From Flavisolibacter tropicus (GTDB lineage Bacteria > Bacteroidota > Bacteroidia > Chitinophagales > Chitinophagaceae): a DNA stretch of 64,000 nucleotides. Numbering within the stretch: position 1 is the first letter of the stretch; every line of letters starts with the position of its first letter. The notes beneath the pieces were generated by a model, which saw only the letters and a program-made list of their open reading frames with translations, was not told the DNA's origin and ran no database searches. The stretch spans positions 868,001 through 932,000 of the forward strand of contig NZ_CP011390.1 of NCBI RefSeq assembly GCF_001644645.1. Reading direction: 5' to 3'. Positions 36,401 to 43,978 of the stretch are shown here, piece by piece. The translations under genes were made by a program, and so were the position numbers.

Positions 36401-36677
36401 TTGATTGATTATTGCCAATGTTGATTTCACGTGGCTGCATACCTACATAACTAAAAATCAGGACTGCATTATCACCAGGAACAGTGATTGTGTATTGGCC
36501 ATCCGCATTTGTAGTAGTTACAGATTTGCTACCTTTTACTGTTACAGAAACACCTGAAAGTACTTCTGTACTACCATCTTTAGTAATACGACCAGTGACC
36601 TGTCGCGATTGGGCAAACGCCATAGCGCTACACCACATAAAAAGCAGCGACAACAAGACTTTTCGATTCATATGCAA
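33444..36677 (-). CDS. susC: SusC/RagA family TonB-dependent transporter
   Basis: Outer-membrane channel for oligosaccharide import, energised by TonB. The 1077-residue protein begins with a signal peptide (about 1-22), a carboxypeptidase-regulatory-like beta-sandwich (about 24-100), a TonB-box region with DVVVVGYQTVRRRDLTGSVSS, a plug domain (VRGGGSITQSNAPLYVVDG, DASATAIYGARGANGVIIITTK) and a barrel ending in an aromatic residue (GANLSF). It is 35 bases after kduI, so uptake and catabolism genes are one transcription unit. Confidence 0.96.
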   Translation of the reverse strand: MHMNRKVLLSLLFMWCSAMAFAQSRQVTGRITKDGSTEVLSGVSVTVKGSKSVTTTNADGQYTITVPGDNAVLIFSYVGMQPREINIGNNQSISLALKETASTLGDVVVVGYQTVRRRDLTGSVSSVSAKQLRDVPINSAAEALTGRLAGVQINLAEGAPNAEAVIRVRGGGSITQSNAPLYVVDGIQVENALSVIAPQDIETVDVLKDASATAIYGARGANGVIIITTKGGKQMKPTITYSGMVGVRQLANKLDVMKPYDFVLYQYERSRGSSQDENTFRNTYGTFDDLELYKNAPFVDWQDQMFGRDALMQTHNISLAGGTAATKYNLSLTSNTEEGIMRGSDFDRKIVNFRFDQTITNKLKAGFNVRYNHTTVNGAGTANAGSSATNRLRHSVKYRPVLMGDQDLMAYDPDYALETNANGLSLVNPILLNDAEYRKNLDNILNLNGSFTYDINKYLSFRSTIGFDVTNTTQNAFDDTITTNARSNSNMPIASINTISKNTFNNSNVLTFTMKKSGTRFSNKNDLDVLLGQEIYENKYKRNYIETRYFPVGISPERALGNMGLGTAPVGASQPPPVSTDLTDKIFSLFGRVNYAFDDKYLATLTVRGDGSSKFPQGNKWSYFPSASLAWRVSEEPFFQHLKSSINDLKFRLSYGEAGNNRIGDFLYLTQYTSNIYYSLNDQLVTAYNLEDLANANLKWETTIARNIGVDLSLLNNRLQVSADFYKNTTEDLLVRVTVPTSSGYTTQLQNVGATSNRGVELQINGTPIQKKNFNWTANFNISYNKNKVESLGQYQKSFLFSSGWAGSNQPSDYIVRVGDPVGAIWGLQTDGYYKIEDFDYNNGVYTLKAGVPTNQSITSLVPQPGVIKFKDISGPEGKADGIVDDRDRTVIGNTQPKFFGGLNQQFTYKNFDVSLFLNYQIGNDVLNANRLEFTSGYTVNSNLLEEMNNRWRNVNDQGQVVTDPTALAALNANATLWSPLRSASSFYVHSWAVEDGSFLRVNNITLGYTLPSRLLEKVKITKLRVYGTVNNLAVFTNYSGYDPEVNTRRSTPMTPGVDYSAYPRSRAFIFGANLSF

Positions 36678-36712
36678 GCTTTGTATTTAATGAGTGAGTT
36701 AGTTTTTCTTTC

Positions 36713-37543
36713 TTAGCGTAATTCGCTTATTTCTACGAAATCCATATCGGTAAAGGACTGGTTCTCTCCTGCCATTCCCCAAATAAATGAGTAGTTGGTA
36801 GTGCCGCAGCCTGAGTGGATAGACCAGGGAGCAGAAACTACAGCATCACCAGCGCCCAATAACAAATGGCGGGTTTCCTGCGGCTGTCCCATAAAGTGAA
36901 ATACGCGGTGCTCTTGCGGCATATCAAAATACAGATAGGCCTCCATTCTTCTGGAATGGGTATGTGCTGGCATGGTATTCCATACACTGCCTTCTTTTAA
37001 AATAGTTAATCCCATTACCAGTTGGCAGCTTCTAATACCATCTAGGTGAATGTATTTGTATATAGTACGTTCGTTTGCAGTTTGTATAGAACCCAGATTC
37101 ACAGGCGTGGCATCTGTTTTCTTCATCAACGTATTAGCATATTGTTGATGTGCGGGCGCAGATAAAATGAAGTATTGAGCTGGTTCGCTTGTGCTGTTAC
37201 TTTTGAAGCTAACTTCCTTTGTTCCTTTACCCAGGTATAAGCAATCCAGCTTGTTTAATTCATAGCTGGTACCATCGGCAACAATTTGTCCTGCTCCCCC
37301 AACATTAATAATACCCATTTCCCTTCTTTCCAGGAAATAGTCTGATTTTAATTGTTCGTAAACAGGTATGGATACAGATTGTTCAGCAGGTGTCACTCCT
37401 CCAACCACCATGCGATCATAGTGGGTATAGACAAAACGAGGCGTTTCAGATTTCAGTAAATTCAAAATTGCAAAAGCATCTCGTAATTGCTCGGTACTCA
37501 TACCCTTCACTTGGTCTGGGTGGTACTGATAACGTTCTTCCAT
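36713..37543 (-). CDS. kduI: 5-dehydro-4-deoxy-D-glucuronate isomerase
   Basis: Isomerises the keto form of unsaturated uronate (from GH105) to 2,5-diketo-3-deoxygluconate in the cytoplasm. The 276-residue cupin contains the zinc motif AHTHSRRMEAYLYF and a further His in the C-terminal half (PWSIHSGCGT); the length equals that of characterised KduI. It lies 37 bases after kduD. Confidence 0.95.
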   Translation of the reverse strand: MEERYQYHPDQVKGMSTEQLRDAFAILNLLKSETPRFVYTHYDRMVVGGVTPAEQSVSIPVYEQLKSDYFLERREMGIINVGGAGQIVADGTSYELNKLDCLYLGKGTKEVSFKSNSTSEPAQYFILSAPAHQQYANTLMKKTDATPVNLGSIQTANERTIYKYIHLDGIRSCQLVMGLTILKEGSVWNTMPAHTHSRRMEAYLYFDMPQEHRVFHFMGQPQETRHLLLGAGDAVVSAPWSIHSGCGTTNYSFIWGMAGENQSFTDMDFVEISELR

Positions 37544-37580
37544 TTCTGTCTATAATTAATTAGTAATCTTAAATACTTTT

Positions 37581-38348
37581 CTAGCGTCCCATCCAACCAC
37601 CATCAACTGTCAAAATGGTTCCATGCACATAGGCCGCGGCTGGCGAACATAAAAACACAATTGGACCTTTAAAATCGGTTGGCTCACCCCAGCGGCTAGC
37701 TGGTATTCTATCCAAAATGCTTTTACTTCTTACCGGGTCATTGCGCAACGCCTCTGTATTATCTGTTGAAATATAACCGGGAGCAATGCCATTTACATTG
37801 ATTCCTTTGCTAGCCCATTCATTGGCAAATGCCTTAACCAAACTGGCTAATGCACCCTTGCTGGCTGCATAACCTGGCACATTGATTCCACCCTGAAAGG
37901 ATAGTAATGAACAGGTAAACACAATTTTTCCTCCCCCATTTTGCAACATTTGCTTTCCAATTTCGCGGGTAAGTATAAATTGAGCATCCAGGTTTACAGA
38001 AAGAACTTTATCCCAATATTCATCACTGTGTTCTGCAACTGGATTTCTAAGAATGGTACCGGCATTATTTACCAGGATAGTAATATCATTATGTTTCGCT
38101 TTAAGCTTTTCAATAAAGGCATATAGCGCCTTTCTGTCACTCAAATCTGCAGCATAGGAATAAAACGTACGGCCTGTAGCTTCTACCGCTTTCTGCGTTT
38201 CGCTACCTGGCTGTAAAGAATTAGAAACACCAATTACATCGGCACCAGCTTCCGCAAGGGCTACAGCCATAGCCTGACCAATGCCTCGGCTACAACCTGT
38301 AACCAATGCTTTTTGTCCAGTTATCATAAAAAGCTCAGGAATGCTCAT
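37581..38348 (-). CDS. kduD: 2-deoxy-D-gluconate 3-dehydrogenase (SDR)
   Basis: Reduces 2,5-diketo-3-deoxygluconate to KDG, joining the unsaturated-uronate route to the Uxa route at KDG kinase. The product has 255 residues from MSIPELFMITGQKALVTG. SDR motifs are clear: TGCSRGIG, NNAG and YAASKGAL (Tyr-x-x-x-Lys). A start at 38396 would lie almost on the predicted transcription start (the -7 box is at 38406-38417), so the later Met is chosen. First gene of the kdu-sus operon; divergent from the LacI regulator. Confidence 0.93.
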   Translation of the reverse strand: MSIPELFMITGQKALVTGCSRGIGQAMAVALAEAGADVIGVSNSLQPGSETQKAVEATGRTFYSYAADLSDRKALYAFIEKLKAKHNDITILVNNAGTILRNPVAEHSDEYWDKVLSVNLDAQFILTREIGKQMLQNGGGKIVFTCSLLSFQGGINVPGYAASKGALASLVKAFANEWASKGINVNGIAPGYISTDNTEALRNDPVRSKSILDRIPASRWGEPTDFKGPIVFLCSPAAAYVHGTILTVDGGWMGR

Positions 38349-38405
38349 CGTGCAAAAGGAAGGCTTTTTAGCCAATTTGAATTTGTTCGCAATCAATCTT
38401 TCAGT

Positions 38406-38417
38406 AACAAGTCTACT
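38406..38417 (-). promoter_or_regulatory. -7 region of the kduD-kduI-susC-susD promoter
   Basis: Identical 12 bases to 21059-21070 (minus strand AGTAGACTTGTT), at the same 58-base offset from the start of an operator. TAGACTTG differs from the TAnnTTTG consensus by one base. Confidence 0.55.
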
Positions 38418-38463
38418 ATTATTCTGATTGAGATATTTGAAGGCTATCGACTTTTTTTATGCA

Positions 38464-38481
38464 ATCGTTCCCGATAACGTT
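38464..38481. promoter_or_regulatory. LacI-family operator between kduD and the regulator gene
   Basis: ATCGTTCCCGATAACGTT is a near-palindrome with a central CG-like core, similar to the two sites upstream of the GH28 operon. It lies 86 bases before the regulator's ATG and 116 bases before kduD, so it can serve both directions (autoregulation plus operon control). Confidence 0.65.
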
Positions 38482-38566
38482 TGCAATTGTTGCAGAAAAC
38501 TCGAATGCTAAAAAATTAATACTTTTAAATGCTTTTTTGCTCTAGACTATAAATCTAGCTCCCGAC

Positions 38567-39595
38567 ATGAAGTTTGACTCCGTTACAATAAAGGATATTG
38601 CCAAAGCTTTGAATCTCTCTACTTCCACTGTTTCCCGTGCGCTACGTGGTAGTTATGAGATCAGCCCAGAAACAAAAAAGCTGGTGTTAGAATATGCCGA
38701 GAAGATCAATTACCGGCCTAACCCAATTGCATTAAGCTTAAAGGAGCGACGGACTCGCGCTATTGGTATAGTGGTTAGTGAAATAGCCAACAACTACTTT
38801 TCGCAAGCCATTAATGGTATTGAATCAATTGCCTATAATAGAGGATATCACGTTATTATTACACAGAGTCACGAATCCCAGGAGCGTGAAAAGGTGAATG
38901 TGCAGCACCTGGCCTCCCGGGGAGTAGATGGCTTATTGGTTTCCTTATCCAGCGAGTCGGAAGAAATTCCGTATTTAACAGAATTGCATGAAAAAGGCTT
39001 GCCCATAGTGTTCTTTGACCGTATAACAAATGAGATAGATACACATAAGGTAGTGGCCAATAATTACTTAGGTGCTTATCATGCTACAGAACATTTGATT
39101 TACCAGGACTTCAAAAAGATTGCCCATATTACCAGCTCTCCTCACCTATCCATTACTAAGGAGCGACTGGAAGGTTATAAAGATGCCTTGGCTAAACACA
39201 AAATCCCTTTTGATGAAAACCTTGTAAAATATTGCCATCGAGGCGGTATGATTTCCCAGGAAGTAGAAGATGCGTTAACAACACTATTTAAAGGGAAAGT
39301 AAAACCCGATGCCATTTTTACGGCCAGCGATCGCTTAACAACTGTGTGCTTTGGACTTCTTAAGCGTATGAAAATGAAACGAGCTGATGTCGGCTTTACT
39401 GGTTTTACCAATACGCAGTTGGGCGACCTGTTCTCTCCCCCATTAACCGTCATTCGCCAACCAGCATTTGAAATTGGACAAACCGCAATAGAACTTTTAA
39501 TTCAAATCATTGAAAGTAAACGCCCCGTTACCCATTTTGAAACCCGACAGCTGGAAACCAGCCTAATCATTAGAGAATCTTCCATGAAAAAATAA
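38567..39595 (+). CDS. LacI-family transcriptional regulator of the pectin/galacturonate regulon
   Basis: The 342-residue protein has an N-terminal LacI helix-turn-helix (about 5-58; TIKDIAKALNLSTSTVSRAL, with the hinge INYRPNPIALSL) and a periplasmic-binding-protein-like sensor domain (about 62-338). The ligand is probably a catabolic intermediate such as galacturonate or KDG, or a derivative; this is inferred from position. It is divergent from kduD with an operator in between, and matching operators precede the GH28 operon 17 kb away. The sensor domain shows no unusual feature. Confidence 0.93.
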   Translation: MKFDSVTIKDIAKALNLSTSTVSRALRGSYEISPETKKLVLEYAEKINYRPNPIALSLKERRTRAIGIVVSEIANNYFSQAINGIESIAYNRGYHVIITQSHESQEREKVNVQHLASRGVDGLLVSLSSESEEIPYLTELHEKGLPIVFFDRITNEIDTHKVVANNYLGAYHATEHLIYQDFKKIAHITSSPHLSITKERLEGYKDALAKHKIPFDENLVKYCHRGGMISQEVEDALTTLFKGKVKPDAIFTASDRLTTVCFGLLKRMKMKRADVGFTGFTNTQLGDLFSPPLTVIRQPAFEIGQTAIELLIQIIESKRPVTHFETRQLETSLIIRESSMKK

Positions 39596-40013
39596 AAGGA
39601 TTTCTCCATTTGGAGTTAAATCAAGAGAGTTAATAAAAAGGTCAAGTCTTAAATTACGTTCAGGAAAAGAACAGGATAATAGCAGGTTGCCAAAAAGCGT
39701 TCTTCTCTTTTGGTTCATTTTACATTCATATTATAGTCATAAATGTTTCCGGTTATGTTTTCAGGAACCTATTACCAAACCTTTATTTTTTGTGTACTGT
39801 TATTCTTTATTTTAATTGACAACCCTATTCCCGCAACGCGCAAATAATACAGTTATAGCAATCCTCTGTCTTTTTTACATAAGTATTCTTCAATTTATTT
39901 TTAAATAGTTCCGGTTGGCTGCTTCTTGCTTTATTAGCTGTCCTTTCGTGGAAAGGTGGTAGAAAGAATTAAGAGGCAAGCTACCTTTAACCGTAAGTCG
40001 ATGCTGGGTTCTT
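39596..40013. other. Gene-free interval between the two polysaccharide loci
   Basis: 418 bases with no credible frame on either strand. Just after the regulator stop there is a small CTCCA-TT-TGGAG hairpin without a T tract. The rest is AT-rich and shows no repeat or promoter box that I can support. It marks the border between the pectin island and the second locus. Confidence 0.5.
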
Positions 40014-41957
40014 TTAAAACTTCCTGTTGTTTGCTGCAGCAGGAACCGCAGTCAAAAAAGATTTGATTTTTACATAAGCCTTTTCCAATCCTGCATTACT
40101 AATAATCGTTTGTGCATTGGCTGGCCAATTGTCGTTACTAACAACAATGGTGTTTGTAATATTGGTATTAACGCCACTATTCTTATAAACGGTAGTATTT
40201 GTATACGTGTTGTTTGCATTAATATCATGGATCGTATTTGTCCAGATATGAATGTATTTGGGTGCGTTGTTTACCACATTGTCGGCCAAATCAAACCAAC
40301 TGCTGCCCTCGTCCAGATATAACGCTCCAAATGGATTGAGTACATCATGGCAATAATTGTTTGAAATGTATCCCTTGTTTGTAGCAGATCCGTTTGTTGG
40401 CCCCATTGTATAGATCGCTCCCCCATCTCTCAATACCTCCATTACATCATGGACATAGTTATATTGAATATTTGTTCGTTGATGTATCGTGTTGGGGAAC
40501 CTGTCCCATCCCCATCCAACATGAATACCTGAATAGGGAACGTTGCTAATTTCGTTATGGGTAATATCCATATCCTGCGGCAAGGTGGCAGCTATGGCCG
40601 AAGATGAAAAATACTCCACACCGATTTTGTAAAAATAACTGTTGCTCACATCGTTATTACGAAGCCAAACAAGCGTATCGGTGTTCTGCGCATAGTTCTG
40701 ACTTCCAGCAGTGAAGAAGCCTGAATAGTCGCCAACCTGCACGCCATTTCCAGATATATCTGTAAATACGGTTCCTACAACCAGATTGTCCTGGCAACCG
40801 CTGTACATATTTAATCCCGTGCCCCCAAGATGCTCGAATATGTCTCTGTCAAACTTAATTGACCGTGCATATTTCAGGCTGACAGCCGCGCCAATGATAC
40901 TTTCACCCTGGTCGTCACGCATCACGTTGTTTTGAGCATCTGGCAATCCGCGGTCCCCGTTTGGTCTTAAATACGTGGCATAAGAAAAAGTAATACCCCG
41001 GAATTGAATAAAGCCAGCTTTATTGACTGAGTCCGCCCCTTGAACTCTTATTAATTCTTCCATAACCGGTACTACAACTGACGCAGTAGACAGATTCTCT
41101 CCTATTCTTGGTTTATAATAGAATGAGTCTGTTGCCCTGTTTAGATACCATTCTCCTTCTGCATCCAGCAGCTCATAGGCATTTTCAATATACCAGGGCC
41201 GCCCATTTTTGTTGTGGGTACCGCCGACAGAAGTACCTCCTTTATTGGTTACAAACCCCCAACCGGGTTGCTTCATTGTTATCGTTGTTATACTATCATT
41301 GCGGGTAATCATATTGACGCAAATCCTTGGTGCTGTCCATTCATTTTTATAAACAAACTCGATGTCCTGCTGATTTTTCCAATGATGCAGGGGAATACCG
41401 CTATTCGCAAACACATCGCCTTTGTTAGTATAACCGGAAGCTTTAACGAAATTGAGTGAGGACGGAGCTTCCGTGCTTTTGGCACGGATGGCACGAACGC
41501 CATTAATAAATAGCTGACGGGTTTCTATGTCTCCACCCGCATAAGCCCTGTAAATGTTCCGGCTGGTATCGTATAATGACCATCCTGTGATTTGCTTCCC
41601 CCCGCTGATTACAGGCCTCTCGCCTTTATAAGCAGCATAAATAATGTTGAAACCATTGGTTCCTGAATCGTCATTACCAAAAGACAACGTAGATGTGAGG
41701 CCGTAAATTCCGCCTCTCAGGTATACATAAATATCGCCTGTCATTTTCGAATTGATGGTTCGAACAACATTACGGGCTTTTTCAATTGTTCGAAACGCCC
41801 TTGCCGGAGAACGTCCGTTGTTAGAATCATTGCCTTTCACAGGATCTACGTAATACGTAGCCTGTGTACCAGCCATCACGGTGGCTACTGGTGCAACAAC
41901 TGCCACAAATAAAATAAGAATGAGTTTTATGATGGATTGTTTGACAAACAAAGTCAT
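40014..41957 (-). CDS. Secreted right-handed beta-helix glycosidase, GH141-like
   Basis: The 647-residue product has a signal peptide (about 1-29) and begins its mature part with TYYVDPVKGNDSNNGRSPARAFRTIEKARNVVR, the typical opening of the large beta-helix family that includes GH141 (known activities, from memory: alpha-L-fucosidase and xylanase). The helix repeats run to about residue 610 (GVQVGDYSG, ITHNEISNVPYSGIHVGWGW, GGAIYTMGPTNG). Catalytic residues cannot be placed with certainty. It lies after the SusC/SusD terminator with no clear promoter, so it may be expressed by read-through. Family assignment is tentative. Confidence 0.65.
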   Translation of the reverse strand: MTLFVKQSIIKLILILFVAVVAPVATVMAGTQATYYVDPVKGNDSNNGRSPARAFRTIEKARNVVRTINSKMTGDIYVYLRGGIYGLTSTLSFGNDDSGTNGFNIIYAAYKGERPVISGGKQITGWSLYDTSRNIYRAYAGGDIETRQLFINGVRAIRAKSTEAPSSLNFVKASGYTNKGDVFANSGIPLHHWKNQQDIEFVYKNEWTAPRICVNMITRNDSITTITMKQPGWGFVTNKGGTSVGGTHNKNGRPWYIENAYELLDAEGEWYLNRATDSFYYKPRIGENLSTASVVVPVMEELIRVQGADSVNKAGFIQFRGITFSYATYLRPNGDRGLPDAQNNVMRDDQGESIIGAAVSLKYARSIKFDRDIFEHLGGTGLNMYSGCQDNLVVGTVFTDISGNGVQVGDYSGFFTAGSQNYAQNTDTLVWLRNNDVSNSYFYKIGVEYFSSSAIAATLPQDMDITHNEISNVPYSGIHVGWGWDRFPNTIHQRTNIQYNYVHDVMEVLRDGGAIYTMGPTNGSATNKGYISNNYCHDVLNPFGALYLDEGSSWFDLADNVVNNAPKYIHIWTNTIHDINANNTYTNTTVYKNSGVNTNITNTIVVSNDNWPANAQTIISNAGLEKAYVKIKSFLTAVPAAANNRKF

Positions 41958-42082
41958 CGAGAGTTTGATTTATAAATGATAGAGTGAAAAATAGAAATAG
42001 ACTTTGGCTTTTCTTCAGCCTGCACCTGAATGGTATGCTGCCTGGTATTCCCAAGCGTTTTATAAGCTCATAACAAGAGAAA

Positions 42083-42120
42083 AAGGATATTCTGCTTTTT
42101 TATAGAAGCAGAATATCCTT
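42083..42120 (-). terminator. Strong hairpin terminator after SusD of the second locus
   Basis: AAGGATATTCTGCTT (42083-42097) and AAGCAGAATATCCTT (42106-42120) are perfectly complementary over 15 bases with an 8-base loop. TTTT follows on the minus strand. It lies 30 bases beyond the SusD stop. Confidence 0.8.
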
Positions 42121-42149
42121 TATTCTAGCAGGTTAAAAATAAACCCTGC

Positions 42150-43958
42150 TTAACCAGGAGACTGCCACCCTGGATTTTGTGTCAATTTTTTGTTGCGCAT
42201 AAGGTCATCCAATGGAAGAGGAGACAGATAATCCCTTTCAGCATTGAATCTGTACCCACCAGGCAAAGTAGTCTGGTATGGATCAACATAACCTTGTGCA
42301 TCCACTTTTACGTTTGGTTTAGTAGCGTATGGAGCATAGTCCGCCATAACAAGCTTAAAGCCTTTTGGACGTTGGCCATCAAACAACTTATGAGCACGCC
42401 ATCTTTTCCAGTCACCCGATCTAAAACCTTCACCGCCCAATTCAACCCTGCGCTCCTGCCTTACAATCGCCAAAGCGTCTGATATAGCATAGCCGTAGTT
42501 GGGCCACTTTGCCGTAACTGTAGGTTTTACACTTGTCAGTGTAGGCATCCCCACACGTTGACGCAGTAAATCTATATTATCAGAAAGATCCGGGAAGTTT
42601 CCGTTCAGCTCAACATAAGCTTCTACATAGTTGAGCATCAGCTCCGGTATTCTGAAAGCTATACCAGCAATTTCAGGATCGATATAGTTGCCTTGTAGTG
42701 TCGAACTAGGGTTATGCGCTTTCTTTGGAGCAAATCCGGATATAGTATTATAGCCCATTGTACCGTTATGCATCTGAGGTACTTTAAACAGGGAGTCTTT
42801 ATAACCTACCGTATTATTATTGATCAAATCACCCGGTATAAACACAGATTGTCTGAATCGGGGATCAAGAAGGTTGGCCATCTGGGTTAAAGAAGCAGCA
42901 CCCTTTGCGGTTATTACATTTACAGTATCTGAAATATCGATCGATGTTCCATCTTTTTTCAGGTAACTCTTTACCATATCAAAAGAGTATGAACAACCGC
43001 CATAACCATATAGCCATACTATATAACCAACTTGGTTGGTTACACCCAATGCTTGCGAATAGTTCTTGCTCAGGGTAACCTCTGGGATATTTTTATAGTC
43101 AAATTGACCAAACAGGTTGTAATAAGCCTGTTGTGTTCCACCGGTGGTATATAGTTTACCTGCAAACCCGCCACAGTCTGTTTTAAACTGCGTGTATGCG
43201 TCTATGGCTTTTTGGAATAGCTTATTGGCATTTACGCTCGAAGCCGAAGGCGTTCCGGCGTGATATTTAGCCCAGGTTGCCTCATACAATGCCACGCGGG
43301 ATTTATAGATAAGCGCTGTTTCTTTATTGATCCTGTTTACACCAACTGTTGCTCTTGGTTTAAGGTACTTTATCGAGGTATCAATGAGTGCCATGATCGA
43401 GTCTACGACTAAGGCTCTTGAATCTCTCGGTTTATACAATTCTACAGTATCCTTATCTGATATTACATGTGAATACCAAGGCACATCACCAAAAGCAGCC
43501 ACCATACCATGATAACGTAATGCTTTCAAAAAGCAAGCTTCAGCATAGGTTTGTTGATACTGCGCAAACGGCGCCGGACAACGTTGATAGTTATCGAAAA
43601 ACGTATTGATTTGTCGTATGGCTGTCCAGTTCCATGCACCACCGGTAGCAGGGGTTGTGGCATTTTCGCCATTCATAAACTTGTCATAACCCGTTGACAG
43701 AATCATATTGTCTGATGTCTGGTCAGCTGTATAGTACCCCATCCCGCTTGAAGATAGTTGTCCGGGCAGCCAATCATATAAACCTATTATATAGGCATCC
43801 AGTTCCTGGGGCGTTTTCCAAAATTCAGGCGTAGATATCTGGTCCAGAGGAGCTCTATCCAAAAATTTATTACAGGAAGCAAGCGAACAAATTATGCTGA
43901 GAGAAGCCCCCCACATCAGGGATCTTCTTTTCAATTTTTCAATTAATTTATAATTCAT
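42150..43958 (-). CDS. susD: SusD/RagB family glycan-binding lipoprotein, second locus
   Basis: The 602-residue product has a lipobox (LASC, Cys29) followed by NKFLDRAPLDQIS, helical TPR segments, and the C-terminal RagB region (VRQERRVELGGEGFRSGDWKRW, YLSPLPLDDLM). It acts with the SusC encoded 20 bases upstream. Sequence identity with the pectin-locus SusD is low by eye, consistent with a different glycan. Confidence 0.94.
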   Translation of the reverse strand: MNYKLIEKLKRRSLMWGASLSIICSLASCNKFLDRAPLDQISTPEFWKTPQELDAYIIGLYDWLPGQLSSSGMGYYTADQTSDNMILSTGYDKFMNGENATTPATGGAWNWTAIRQINTFFDNYQRCPAPFAQYQQTYAEACFLKALRYHGMVAAFGDVPWYSHVISDKDTVELYKPRDSRALVVDSIMALIDTSIKYLKPRATVGVNRINKETALIYKSRVALYEATWAKYHAGTPSASSVNANKLFQKAIDAYTQFKTDCGGFAGKLYTTGGTQQAYYNLFGQFDYKNIPEVTLSKNYSQALGVTNQVGYIVWLYGYGGCSYSFDMVKSYLKKDGTSIDISDTVNVITAKGAASLTQMANLLDPRFRQSVFIPGDLINNNTVGYKDSLFKVPQMHNGTMGYNTISGFAPKKAHNPSSTLQGNYIDPEIAGIAFRIPELMLNYVEAYVELNGNFPDLSDNIDLLRQRVGMPTLTSVKPTVTAKWPNYGYAISDALAIVRQERRVELGGEGFRSGDWKRWRAHKLFDGQRPKGFKLVMADYAPYATKPNVKVDAQGYVDPYQTTLPGGYRFNAERDYLSPLPLDDLMRNKKLTQNPGWQSPG

Positions 43959-43978
43959 GATTTATTTTATATTATCTA

